A stretch of DNA of 64,000 bases, from the NCBI RefSeq assembly GCF_001632365.1, contig NW_024468516.1, positions 876,843 through 940,842 of the forward strand. The letters are read 5' to 3'. Below the pieces are notes generated by a model, which was not told the DNA's origin, did not search any database, and saw only the letters and a list, made by a program, of their open reading frames with translations. The stretch's first letter is position 1. Each line of letters begins with the position of its first letter. Shown here piece after piece: positions 48,367 through 57,406 of the stretch. The DNA is from Laetiporus sulphureus 93-53. Lineage: Eukaryota; Basidiomycota; Agaricomycetes; Polyporales; Laetiporaceae. A program made the translations under genes and the position numbers.

Positions 48367-49225
48367 TTTGGGATGGTGAGAACGTATGTTTCTCGTACAC
48401 ATGCTCTGTACTATACCTGTAAGTTTGAGCAGTAAAGGATATTCCCGGGACAATGAATTTATCGCTACTTTGCGGAAGGTTCAGGCCGGTAAGCGTGCGA
48501 AAGCACGATTAATTTCTATGCGTTGTAACAATGTGTGCGCTGCTTGTACCGTGGAAGTTGTCTTTAATTGCGTACTGTTCATGGAGTTGACTCCCTCTTC
48601 ACTGGCGAGGTTGAGTAGTTGACATGGCCATGAAGCACACGACCGGCGCATTCACGATCAAGATGATGTCACAATTAGGGCGAAAGAATTAACGTTACAT
48701 AACGTCTTCTACCCTTATATAACCTGCGTTATTACTTGGTCTTGAGCATATTATCCGCGGAATATTTGATGAACTTCATGGCCTCATCACCCAATTCTCT
48801 CCTATCTCTGCTAGAGGCTGCAGGTCAACGCCATCACATCTTTGATCCGCTCTAGCACTGCTGCTCGGAGTATGCACGCTCGCCTACGGAGACGTGGGTT
48901 ATCCCAAACGCGCTTGGCTGATTGATCAGAGTACATCTCCATCAAGGACGGATACAGAATTCATGCTGACCCCGGGTCTTGATGTAACAGATCATAGACG
49001 GGTGGCGGTGCAGAAAGTTGCACAGCAGGTCTTTGCCGATGTGGACGTATAAGAGCGGCGATACTGCAGCTGCTTCACCATTCACTACCGCATCACCCGT
49101 CCTATCTTGGACGCCCTCCTACGCACATTCGTGTCGTTATATCCTTACGTTCACGCCCGAATTATAGGTGATTTTCTAAAGTAGTGACAATCTATGCTGG
49201 TGCTCACGCACACTGCGCAGAACTC
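48367..49225. other. Intergenic region
   Basis: About 0.86 kb downstream of the NECAP gene. A 78-codon frame at 48386-48622 has no motif. No gene seen. Confidence 0.5.
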
Positions 49226-49612
49226 ATGGCCACCAGCGCTGTCGCCCACCAGTATCCCTTCACCGAAGCCAGATCCACAGGCACGGACAGCGCCACGCTC
49301 CTCGCCGCGCTCCTCGCGTCCGAGTGCTTTGACGAGATCTCCAACGTGGAGGACTTCGGGGGCGTCCGCGACTACATCGTCGGGGAGGGCCGCCCTGACG
49401 CAGAGGGGCGCCTCGCGTTCAAGGGTCTCGCGTTCTGGGTGTACCCCACTGGCCTGCATGGGCCGTTCCACGAGACTGAGGAAGGCACGATCGAGCGACA
49501 TGGGTTATTGGTTACGATTGAGAGGAGAGCGAAGGTGGAAGACGCGATGAGGAGGATTCGGGAGGAGTTCTCGATCAATGGGATTGGGCATGTCCATATC
49601 GCGGCTGCTTGA
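49226..49612 (+). CDS. Small uncharacterised protein
   Basis: Single-exon frame of 128 codons from the ATG at 49226 (MATSAVAHQYPFTEARSTGT); an in-frame ATG at 49184 would add 14 residues of poorer codon use. Third positions are strongly G/C-biased (for example gccacgctcctcgccgcgct), unlike the flanking DNA, which argues for real coding. Visible segments are LLAALLASECFDEISNVEDF, GRLAFKGLAFWVYPTGLHGP, IERHGLLVTIERRAKVEDAM and NGIGHVHIAAA. The predicted mixed alpha/beta content suggests a small globular domain. I do not recognise the family. Confidence 0.65.
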   Translation: MATSAVAHQYPFTEARSTGTDSATLLAALLASECFDEISNVEDFGGVRDYIVGEGRPDAEGRLAFKGLAFWVYPTGLHGPFHETEEGTIERHGLLVTIERRAKVEDAMRRIREEFSINGIGHVHIAAA

Positions 49613-50194
49613 AGCGTAACAGCCTGAGCAGGGTTTGGAGCAGAATGTAGCACGACCAAGGAGTTGGGGGACTCTTGCTCGCTTGCAAGTGCCTATTTGG
49701 TACTCTCAATGCTACTAGGCTAACAAAAGCTACGAAAGGCATGCACGTACTCGGGAACCCTAAGAATGTTTAGCGAAGACTCCCTCTGAGCTGCGTCTCT
49801 CGAGGCTCGGCGAATCACGCAAAGTCGTGGAGACGTACTCCCATTGATTGGGACGGGTGACTTTATGAAGGCGATGAGAAAGGACCTGCGCCACCATAAT
49901 TTGACCATAATGGCTGCAAGTGCTGTCCGGAGCTTATACTAAACTTAACTTGAATCAAATCCATGTCACATCGCCTCGACGATCCTTGAGTCGATTTCTT
50001 GCCTATGGCAGGTACAGAAAAGGCCTCTCGCAAAGCAAGGGCCTACCGAACGCCTACCTGCGGGCATTCCCCATGTATGTCCTATTCAGATATGTGTTTG
50101 CCGATTTCAACTCACTTTGACTGGCAAGACCGTTCAACTAATTTACGCACAGCATGACGCTTCAAGCTGAAAGGCTCTCTTCTGCCACACCTCT
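49613..50194. other. Spacer before duplication arm 2
   Basis: About 0.58 kb with no motif-bearing frame. It marks the outer edge of the gene-rich core next to the inverted duplication. Confidence 0.5.
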
Positions 50195-53137
50195 GCCCAC
50201 AGAAACTCGAGAGAAAATAGATATTCACATGCACGGACATCGTGTTAGAGCATCTAAGCGCGGCCTAAAGAGTCGGGGTATCAAAATGTGTGCTGCACAT
50301 AGCGATTTGAAGACGGCGAGAGACACTGCACATGTCTGACTACATACGACAAAGTATGACATAAATAGAAAAGAGGATCCGCGCGTAGTACATACAGTAT
50401 GAGCGGCATTTGACGGCGAGAATTGTACCGATCTTCCAAAAACCAATAAATACGGAACGAGGATGCCTGCGGCCTAGTATAGGAATGTCTCGATATAGAG
50501 AAAAAATTGCGGACCTAAAATACACAAAGTCAGTGTGGACATTGCGCGTATGCGGCAATGAACTCACCAGATTCCAAAACACCTTACATGAACAACTCCA
50601 GCTCCTCGCCTTAGTAGTCATCCTCCCAATCGTCTTCTTCCTCCCAATCCTCTGCGGCCTCTCCCTCTGCCCGCCCTTGCGCCACATCGTCCTCGGGGCC
50701 TTGACCAGAGGGTCCAGCCTCCATGGGCACCGAGACTTCCTGCGCTTCGCGATGGCGGTCTTGATTCGGAGGACCGGCAATCATTGCCTCATCTGCGACA
50801 GCGTTTGCCAGGTTGGCGGTGGCTATGGAAGGTCCCGTCTCTAGGTCGATTGCAGGGACGCTGTTTGCGGCATCAGAAGGGATCACAAGGCTGGGGATGT
50901 CGATGTTCGATTCAGTCTGCACGCCACCGTTCGAGCGCACAAACGAGGGAGTATCGGATTGCCCCTTCCACGCGGCTCGGGCCGTTTCTTGGATATTTAG
51001 CAAAAGGCGAGAGACAAGAATTGTAGTGAGCCTATAACATGCATGAGGATCTGTTGCGATGAGCATAGAAGATGAAACTTAACGGTTTGTTCAAATTGCA
51101 GAAAATGTATTGGGCATTCTACATAGAAGGTCAGGGTTTTAAAATGACATTCAGCAGCATTGGTATGAGGATTGATGGACACTTGGGTCACTGACCTGGC
51201 CAATAAGCGATAATACTCTCACGCTGACGTTCAGCAGCAATAGCGTTCTATGATGATGTGTCAGTTTTCCCTGCAACGGAAAAGAGTTGGCCACGTACAC
51301 GAACTGAATCGTACCTATGTACGGAAAGAAATATGACACAACCACGGTCCTACGACGTAAGCGTTACTCACCGTCTCTCAGCAACAATGTCGCAAGTGAT
51401 CGCCTCTGTGAAAACACTCCAGGGCACTTCCGGCTGAGGTTTCTGTATAGCATCCTCCAGACGACACCGACCGCTACAACGTTCATGACCAGAGAAATAA
51501 CAAGGGCGGCAGTTGCTACTACGAAGTGACGATGAGTGTGGCTCATTTGGAGAAGGGAGAGTCTATATAACGAGCTTACGCCTGGTAGTTGACGGTTGAG
51601 AAGGAAACATAAGCTATCGACATTACGGGCTGCTTACTTTGAGGAGGTGCTCGCAAACGAATTCTGTGGGAACGTGTAGCAAATTGCCGTAGATCCTAGA
51701 ACGATGACCTCGGTTGATTCGTTCACGAAGTCTTCTCACGACAAGAGAGTTAGTGATGGAACAATCCTTTCAATCCAATTATCGTAGAGATCGTACCTTC
51801 GACAGTTTCGATCACCAATAACACAACGGCTAGCAACGCACCAATTACTATAGAAAACCAGTTACGTCCGGCCACTGCATATACTCGCTGTAACGTGATC
51901 ACTGCGATAGGACGTCAGTATCTAGTTGAAACATGGTGCACAAAAACTTACCTAGGGAAACGGCCGTGATTGCGAGCGCAAGACTGTTAATTGCATTCGT
52001 TACTACTTCACAACTAAATGGCATGAAATGTAACAAATTTTGCAACTCGTGAGCTAGAGAACTCGGAACGGACCTCTGCCATCGCATCCTGTCAGACCGC
52101 CGTGATCAGATTGCAGTTCCATCAAGATACGTACAGTTCATGAGTAGATATTCATTATCGCTGAGATTGATACAGCGCCATAGGCGAGAGCCAGCAGTCG
52201 ATTGACGAAGAAGAAGACTGCTGGGAATGACCTTTTTCCCCAAAAGAATTTAACCTCTTGGTCGAACGTAGTAATATGTTCGTAAAATATGAGGGCTGGG
52301 TGGGGTTATCATTTCAATGCATCATAGCGATTGGCTGCGATTGCACTCACCTGCTCCGGATGCAGAGGCACAATTCGAAATGAAACTATGCATGATAGGC
52401 CCTCGGAATTAGCAAACTGGCCAACGGGGAGACATTCAGAGCTCACTTTTCTTCGAGCAGCTCGGTCGCTGCCGATATCGCGCTCGCCATGCTACTGACA
52501 GAGGATAGGAGTGGGTAACAAAGATGTGAGTAGTAGCTCGCTCTGGGCAGCTATTTCACATGTATGAATTATGATCAACGGATGCAAAGTGAGACGAACG
52601 TACTGGTGCGGAAGCCAACTATTCTTCTCTTGTTGGAGTTGACCGTCGACTGAGAATTCTGCGCAGTTCTCACAGTATGATGGGCTCAACTGAGCTGCCA
52701 TTCTCGGCATCTGCCAATTACGTCGAAGGCGTTGACTCCATCGCAAACTTCGCCTCCAGCGAGCGGGAAGGACATTGAGTATACTATTGCCATTTGAGAT
52801 CTCCCGCAATGCAGGGGGCATGCAACGTTCTTCCCATAGATGGGTCGGAACCGATATGATGCGAGTTGAGTCAGTGTGCTCATTCCAAACCAGAAGCCGC
52901 CTCTGCCATTTGCGCTACCATCGTCAAGCAATGATGAACCATCGCAGTACCTGTGTAGAAGTAATCGACTAGTAGGTAAAAAGGCAGATGCGTTGCCAGC
53001 GCATCTGGGCCTTGGGGTGCCGATATTGGTGACCGCAATGCCAGCCATGGCTACAAGGAGGTTGCACAGCTGTGAATGATCTAGGCTGAATAGCGCGAGG
53101 CAAATTCGATGGTGTCCGTCGCAGACAAGGCTGATTT
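50195..53137 (-). repeat. Arm 2 of the ~2.9-kb inverted duplication
   Basis: Reverse complement of 6400-9365 with moderate divergence, from about atggctggc (near 53048, minus strand) to the shared 3' flank ending near ctcgagtttctgtg (about 50200). It includes a full paralogous gene. The two arms enclose roughly 41 kb. Confidence 0.85.
50611..52491 (-). CDS. DUF6533-type multi-pass membrane protein (copy C)
   Basis: Paralogue of the gene at 7024-8903. The start candidate at 52491 reads MASAISAATELLE. The DUF6533 core reads LIFYEHITTFDQEVKFFWGK then FPAVFFFVNRLLALAYGAV (about 52150-52300). Further exons give SCEVVTNAINSLALAITAVS joined across an intron to LVITLQRVYAVAGRNW (about 51850-52020), HFVVATAALVISLVMNVVAV (about 51470-51530), VVWRMLYRNLSRKCPG, LVSRLLLNIQETARAAW and DTPSFVRSNGGVQTE. 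The tail ends in the acidic DWEEEDDWEDDY at 50611. In one reading of the core exon a TGA occurs at 52138-52140 where the other copy has CAA; an upstream gtatca donor would avoid it. It may be functional or decaying. Confidence 0.55.
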
Positions 53138-53743
53138 GAGATTCGGCCGCCCAGGCAACCTCCGCGTCCGAAAGATGATACCGGGAGAGATGTGTTCTCT
53201 GTCGATAACCAATGCTTGAATGCAATTTTCAATGAAGAGTATAATTATGAGGATTCCATAGTACGTATGCTCTTGTAGCAAAGAACTCGAACGCACATGC
53301 GTAATGTAGACATCTCCAAAACGTGCTGTGATTGGTGGCCACAATGGCACGTGACCGCCGCGATGTCCCTAAGTTGGCTATGTACATCGCGAGGTCGTCA
53401 TTGACCGACTGATACTATAATCTAAATTTTAAAGCATCATGCATTCATGCATCAGCGCTCAGCAGCACCACTACAGCACTTGACAGTCCTACTTCCATGG
53501 AAATTGTTGAACGAGCTACATGCTAGTGCAGCATGCACAGGGACACACAGCAAGGTGAGGACCTAGTGGGCAAGGCTACAAGACTCCCAGTTAAGGGATT
53601 GAGTCTCTCAGTGGAGAAGTCACTTTAGATTGTGATGTAGCTACCTGATATATATACATGTGGGTAAAGACCCCATATACCGGGTCTGGGACCTCTGGTA
53701 TCTACAACCATGTCTATCTACATAGATGAGTAATACTACAGTA
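53138..53743. other. Spacer before the miniature LTR element
   Basis: About 0.6 kb, AT-rich in parts (tgcattcatgcatca palindromic cluster near 53441-53455). No gene or complete repeat recognised. Confidence 0.45.
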
Positions 53744-53748
53744 TCTAA

Positions 53749-53999
53749 TGTTGGCTTTTGGGGCCTGGGAGGCACTGCAGGATAGCAGTGGTCCTCGGGG
53801 GCATCGGAGCTGGGTACAGGGGCTGCAGGAATGGCAGCTGGATAAGCGCCGGATGTGCGAGCTGTGCCGCCTGCCCTGAAGTGGCATGGTTAAAAGGGAG
53901 GTAGTTAACGTAGCGTTACCTTGCTCGTTTGTACCCAAATCCCAAGTGGTGTCATGAGTTATTGGACATGGCGCCGGTCTTGGCTGCCGTTGTTCAACA
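53749..53999. repeat. 5' LTR of the TRIM-like element
   Basis: 251 bp, 93.6% identical by hand count to 54639-54889 with no indels. It starts TGTTGG and ends TTCAACA. Confidence 0.92.
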
Positions 54000-54638
54000 C
54001 AAATGAGCCATCGATACTCTGGGACTCTCCGTTATACTCTGGGCTCTCATCTAGTCAACCTGGGCTGACCTTCTTCGACGCAACCAACACCGTGGTGCCA
54101 TGCACTGGGCCATTCAAGGTGCAAGCATGAGGGGTGGATGGTGGACAGTGTAGGGAGGAGGCGGAGGTTGAGGGGGCACTGGTACAAGGCACTGGGATAG
54201 GGTGCGTAGCGTCCATTGGAGAGCAGGGAGGGGGGAGGGGGCTGTCCTAGCCCGGGCATGATTGTGAGCACGGTGCATGATGGAAGGGACCCAGGATCCT
54301 TTGGGGGGACCTCAGGCTGTGCGTGTCGAGAAGGCGACGTGGATGCAAGACCACACGCGAAGTGCCAGAGCCGGATCAGGGGGCAGGGCACATGGACAAG
54401 AGGGGCTGAGGCTGGGGTGGTTAGCTGGGGCTGAGGCAAGGCAGTGGGCACAACTAGGCTGGGTTTGGCAGCGAAATGTGCAGGGTGATGCGGGCTGGGC
54501 CAGACATGGTGGGGTGGGCATTGGGAGGAGCGCCTGTAGCCAGGGCACTATAGAAATGCGGCGGAACCAGGGAGTGCCGGTTAGGGCAGAAGGAGCTGCA
54601 GACAAGGCAGCTGGTTAGGTGGCTGGCTCGAGGGGGTG

Positions 54639-54889
54639 TGTTGGCTTTTGGGGCCTGGGAGGCACTGCGAGATAGCAGTGGACCTCGGGGTCATCGGAGC
54701 CGGGTACAGGGGCTGCAGGAATGGCAGCTGGATAAGCACCGGATGTGCAAGCTGTGCCGCCTGCCCTGAAGTGGCATGATTAAAAGGGAGGTAGTTAATG
54801 CAGCATTACCTTGCTCATTTGTACCCAAATCCCAAGTGGTGTTGTGAGTTATTGGACGTGGCGCCGGCCTTGGCTGCCGTTGTTCAACA
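54639..54889. repeat. 3' LTR of the TRIM-like element
   Basis: 251 bp copy of 53749-53999. Of 16 differences, 14 are transitions. Confidence 0.92.
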
Positions 54890-54894
54890 TCTAA

Positions 54895-55652
54895 CACATG
54901 ACCTGTGGCTGTGTGTACTGGCCAATGGCATATTCACTTTCTATCGTACAATACTTTATGAATATCGTGATTGGCTAATGTCTCATTGTACCATCTCTAT
55001 GGATTATATAATTGGACAATGCTATACCAGATGTTCCAGTAACTCTCTTCTTCATTCTGTGATCTATAAGATTATTCGGAATACATATGTTATTCCTTCA
55101 ACACCCTCTCTTGATCGAGATAATCACAGTATATAACACATGATGTGTATACAACAGTTTCTGTGAACTTGTTATGAAGCACCTTTCCACCCTAGAACCT
55201 TTATCACGTGTTTAGTGATAGCCCGACACTCGAAGGGCAGAGACAGAAGTTCACACAGTACTTGCCATCCCAGAGGCATTTATAGTGCTGTCTTGGTCGA
55301 GCAGAGAATGTAGCAGTGAGGTATTCCACTCTACTCCTGCAAGGCCCTGGTTGATCCAAGCTACTGCACATTCACCTGAAGGTTACTAGGTTCGCTTGAT
55401 CTGGCTCTCAACAAGCGTATGAGCTTGATACCCCTAAAGAGCGAATGCAGATTCCTTTCACACAGAAAGTATTGAGTATCTCCAGATCTTAGAGTGCAAA
55501 TGGGTTCTGAGAACGAGGAGGAAGAGGTTAACCCTCTCCTACTGTCCCAGCCCCTTTATATAGTAGCAGACCATAGTCTGGGGTACTAGTACAAGGGATC
55601 CCACTAAGCTATAGATAGGTGAAACACACCAGAGCTTAACCGCTGTGAGCCA
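54895..55652. other. AT-rich repeat-like stretch before the LINE
   Basis: About 0.76 kb with no protein motif. It contains a palindrome, tataacacatgatgtgtata (about 55132-55151), and a promoter-like tttatatag (about 55554). It may be an older element fragment into which the LINE inserted; not shown. Confidence 0.4.
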
Positions 55653-55687
55653 GGTAATTGGCCAATCCTTCTTGTTCTTTGACCACC

Positions 55688-57406
55688 ATGTCCACTTTAG
55701 GCGCCCAACAAGCGACCGCCAGCGACGTCGACATGGAGGCTTCCGGCGTTGAGCCCATTGCTTCACCGGGCAGCTCTAATGCTGCGACACTTCATAGAAC
55801 CCCTGTGCTCAGCTGGGCCTCTCAAATGGAGGCTGGTGATGCCTTGCAGGACCGCTTCAGTGGCCTCCTGCGCCACGTCAGCAACCATACCAGGGCCATT
55901 ACCGACACTATATGTGACCTCCAGGACCACCCCAACCCTGAGACTTACCTCGATGACTTTGTCCAAGTCGTCACCCTGCTCACCACCACCTGCAAAGAGC
56001 TGTACACTGAGCTCGGTGTGGACCCTGTAGTCAGTAACTCGGCTACCGGCACTGCCGCCCTCCACATCTATGACCACTTCTTTGACAATGTCAATGCTGA
56101 AAGGAAAGACGTCGATGGGGACGACCTCGACGAGGCCTTCTTCCAACCACCCCGGGGCCACCTGCGGATGGAAACCACCCTACCCGCCAACCTCGACTTC
56201 CAAGCAGTGCTCGCCAAGGCCGTGGAAGATGGAGTCCGCATGGCCAACACAGCCATCAACATGCGGCTCTCAGCCATCGAGGCCCAACTCGTACGCACCC
56301 GACCAGCACAGCCCAGCCCCCAAGCATCGGCTGCCGCCAAAAACCCCCACCAATCACCGACCGGTCAGGCGCGTGGTCCCGCGTCCGCAGCTAAGGCCAC
56401 GTCTGCATCTGCTGACGTGCCACCCAATGGAAAGGCAGCGGCACAGCCTACCATGGTGCAGGCTGTCGCCAAATCCAAGGAGAAGAGCTATGCTCTACTC
56501 ATCACCCCGGAACAGCACGCAGCCATTGAGGCAGGCGGAACCATGCTGCAGTGGTACGCTAAAATTGACACCCGCCTGCGTGAAACACCCACATGGGCCA
56601 AGGTACATCCTCTTGGTTGTCGTTTTGCTGGGCCCACCAAAGTTGTGGTCGTTTTCTCACATGAATCCCCCGACTCGCTCATACGCGAGTGTCTCCGCCC
56701 CATAAGGCACATCTTGGGGGTCGTCCCACGTGCTGCCTCACCTGCACCAGATCTGCGTGAACGTGCATCTGCGCCGCAGGACTTCTGTCCTCTCGTTCCT
56801 GTTACGAAGCTATTCATCCCGAGCTGCCTGCTGCGTCATCCCGACACGGGATTGTTACTCACTGAGGAGGAAATCATGGCGGAACTACACCGCAATTCTA
56901 TGTTTTTGTCTGTTCACTTCAATGGTCTACCCAGTTTCGTTGTGCCTAAGGAGCATCGCGAGCAGCTCGGGAAGTCCTCTATTATCATCTCCATCGAGGA
57001 TGCCCATCGCGACTACTGTACGCATAACCTCCTAGGGCGTGACAACCGCGGTGATGCTGCCGCTTTCCTTTGGTTCTATGGCTCCCGCATCACTGTAAAG
57101 AAGTCGAAAGATCGTCCCGTGTTCCGTCAGTGCACTCGTTGCTGGTGCCTCATGCATCTCGAAAGTCACTGCAAGAAGCGGGCACCTGTGTGCTGCTTCT
57201 GTGGAAAGACTGATCACACGTCCGATATGCATCGGCAGGCCTGCCTTGTCTGCAATCATGAGGCTCACCCGGCTGACCAGCCTTGTGAGTCTGCTCACTA
57301 TTTCTGTGTGGTCTGTGGCACCAACGGTCACAGTGCCACCGACACCACCTGCCCTGCGCAGAAAGATTACCGTATCCCCATCTCGCGCACCAACCCCTCA
57401 TCATGA
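55688..57406 (+). CDS. LINE ORF1, Gag-like zinc-knuckle protein
   Basis: Open frame of 572 codons from ATG 55688 (MSTLGAQQATASDVDMEASG); the frame opens earlier but the upstream codons lie in the target duplication. The N-terminal part is acidic, the centre is Pro/Ala/Thr-rich (about residues 200-260), and a globular segment follows (EKSYALLITPEQHAAIEAGG and on). Near the C-terminus is a Cys/His array: CTRCWCLMHLESHC (C-x2-C-x4-H-x4-C), CCFCGKTDHTSDMH, CLVCNHEAHPADQPC and CVVCGTNGHSATDTTC. Such proteins bind the element RNA. No break is seen. The stop TGA at 57404-57406 overlaps the ORF2 start as ATGA. Confidence 0.9.
   Translation: MSTLGAQQATASDVDMEASGVEPIASPGSSNAATLHRTPVLSWASQMEAGDALQDRFSGLLRHVSNHTRAITDTICDLQDHPNPETYLDDFVQVVTLLTTTCKELYTELGVDPVVSNSATGTAALHIYDHFFDNVNAERKDVDGDDLDEAFFQPPRGHLRMETTLPANLDFQAVLAKAVEDGVRMANTAINMRLSAIEAQLVRTRPAQPSPQASAAAKNPHQSPTGQARGPASAAKATSASADVPPNGKAAAQPTMVQAVAKSKEKSYALLITPEQHAAIEAGGTMLQWYAKIDTRLRETPTWAKVHPLGCRFAGPTKVVVVFSHESPDSLIRECLRPIRHILGVVPRAASPAPDLRERASAPQDFCPLVPVTKLFIPSCLLRHPDTGLLLTEEEIMAELHRNSMFLSVHFNGLPSFVVPKEHREQLGKSSIIISIEDAHRDYCTHNLLGRDNRGDAAAFLWFYGSRITVKKSKDRPVFRQCTRCWCLMHLESHCKKRAPVCCFCGKTDHTSDMHRQACLVCNHEAHPADQPCESAHYFCVVCGTNGHSATDTTCPAQKDYRIPISRTNPSS

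Larger units (their letters stand above)
53744..54894. mobile_element. TRIM-like miniature LTR element with 5-bp target duplication
   Basis: Complete non-autonomous LTR element. LTRs of 251 bp each lie in direct orientation at 53749-53999 and 54639-54889; they begin tgttggc and end gttcaaca, that is TG...CA with a TGTTG/CAACA inverted terminus. The element is flanked by the 5-bp target duplication tctaa (53744-53748 and 54890-54894). The 639-bp internal part has no gag or pol frame; it is G-rich on the plus strand. A purine-rich gagggggtg stands just before the 3' LTR, where a polypurine tract is expected. A primer-binding site after the 5' LTR (caaatgagccatcg...) was not matched to a tRNA. 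The LTRs differ at 16 of 251 positions. Confidence 0.9.

Noticed and set aside
52690..53225. 179-codon minus-strand frame upstream of DUF6533-type copy C
   Set aside because: The matching region of copy B is broken by stops and frameshifts, so the frame is not conserved as protein; more likely duplicated promoter or leader DNA.
54047..54451. 134-codon minus-strand frame inside the TRIM-like element
   Set aside because: Produced by the G-rich, low-complexity interior; no Gag or Pol signature.
55658..55687. Upstream extension of LINE ORF1
   Set aside because: The extra codons start at a TTG inside the target duplication, so they are host sequence; the first ATG of the element is at 55688.
55763..56161. 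Long antisense frames across LINE ORF1 and the Zn2Cys6 gene
   Set aside because: Mirror frames of GC-rich coding DNA with no independent motif.
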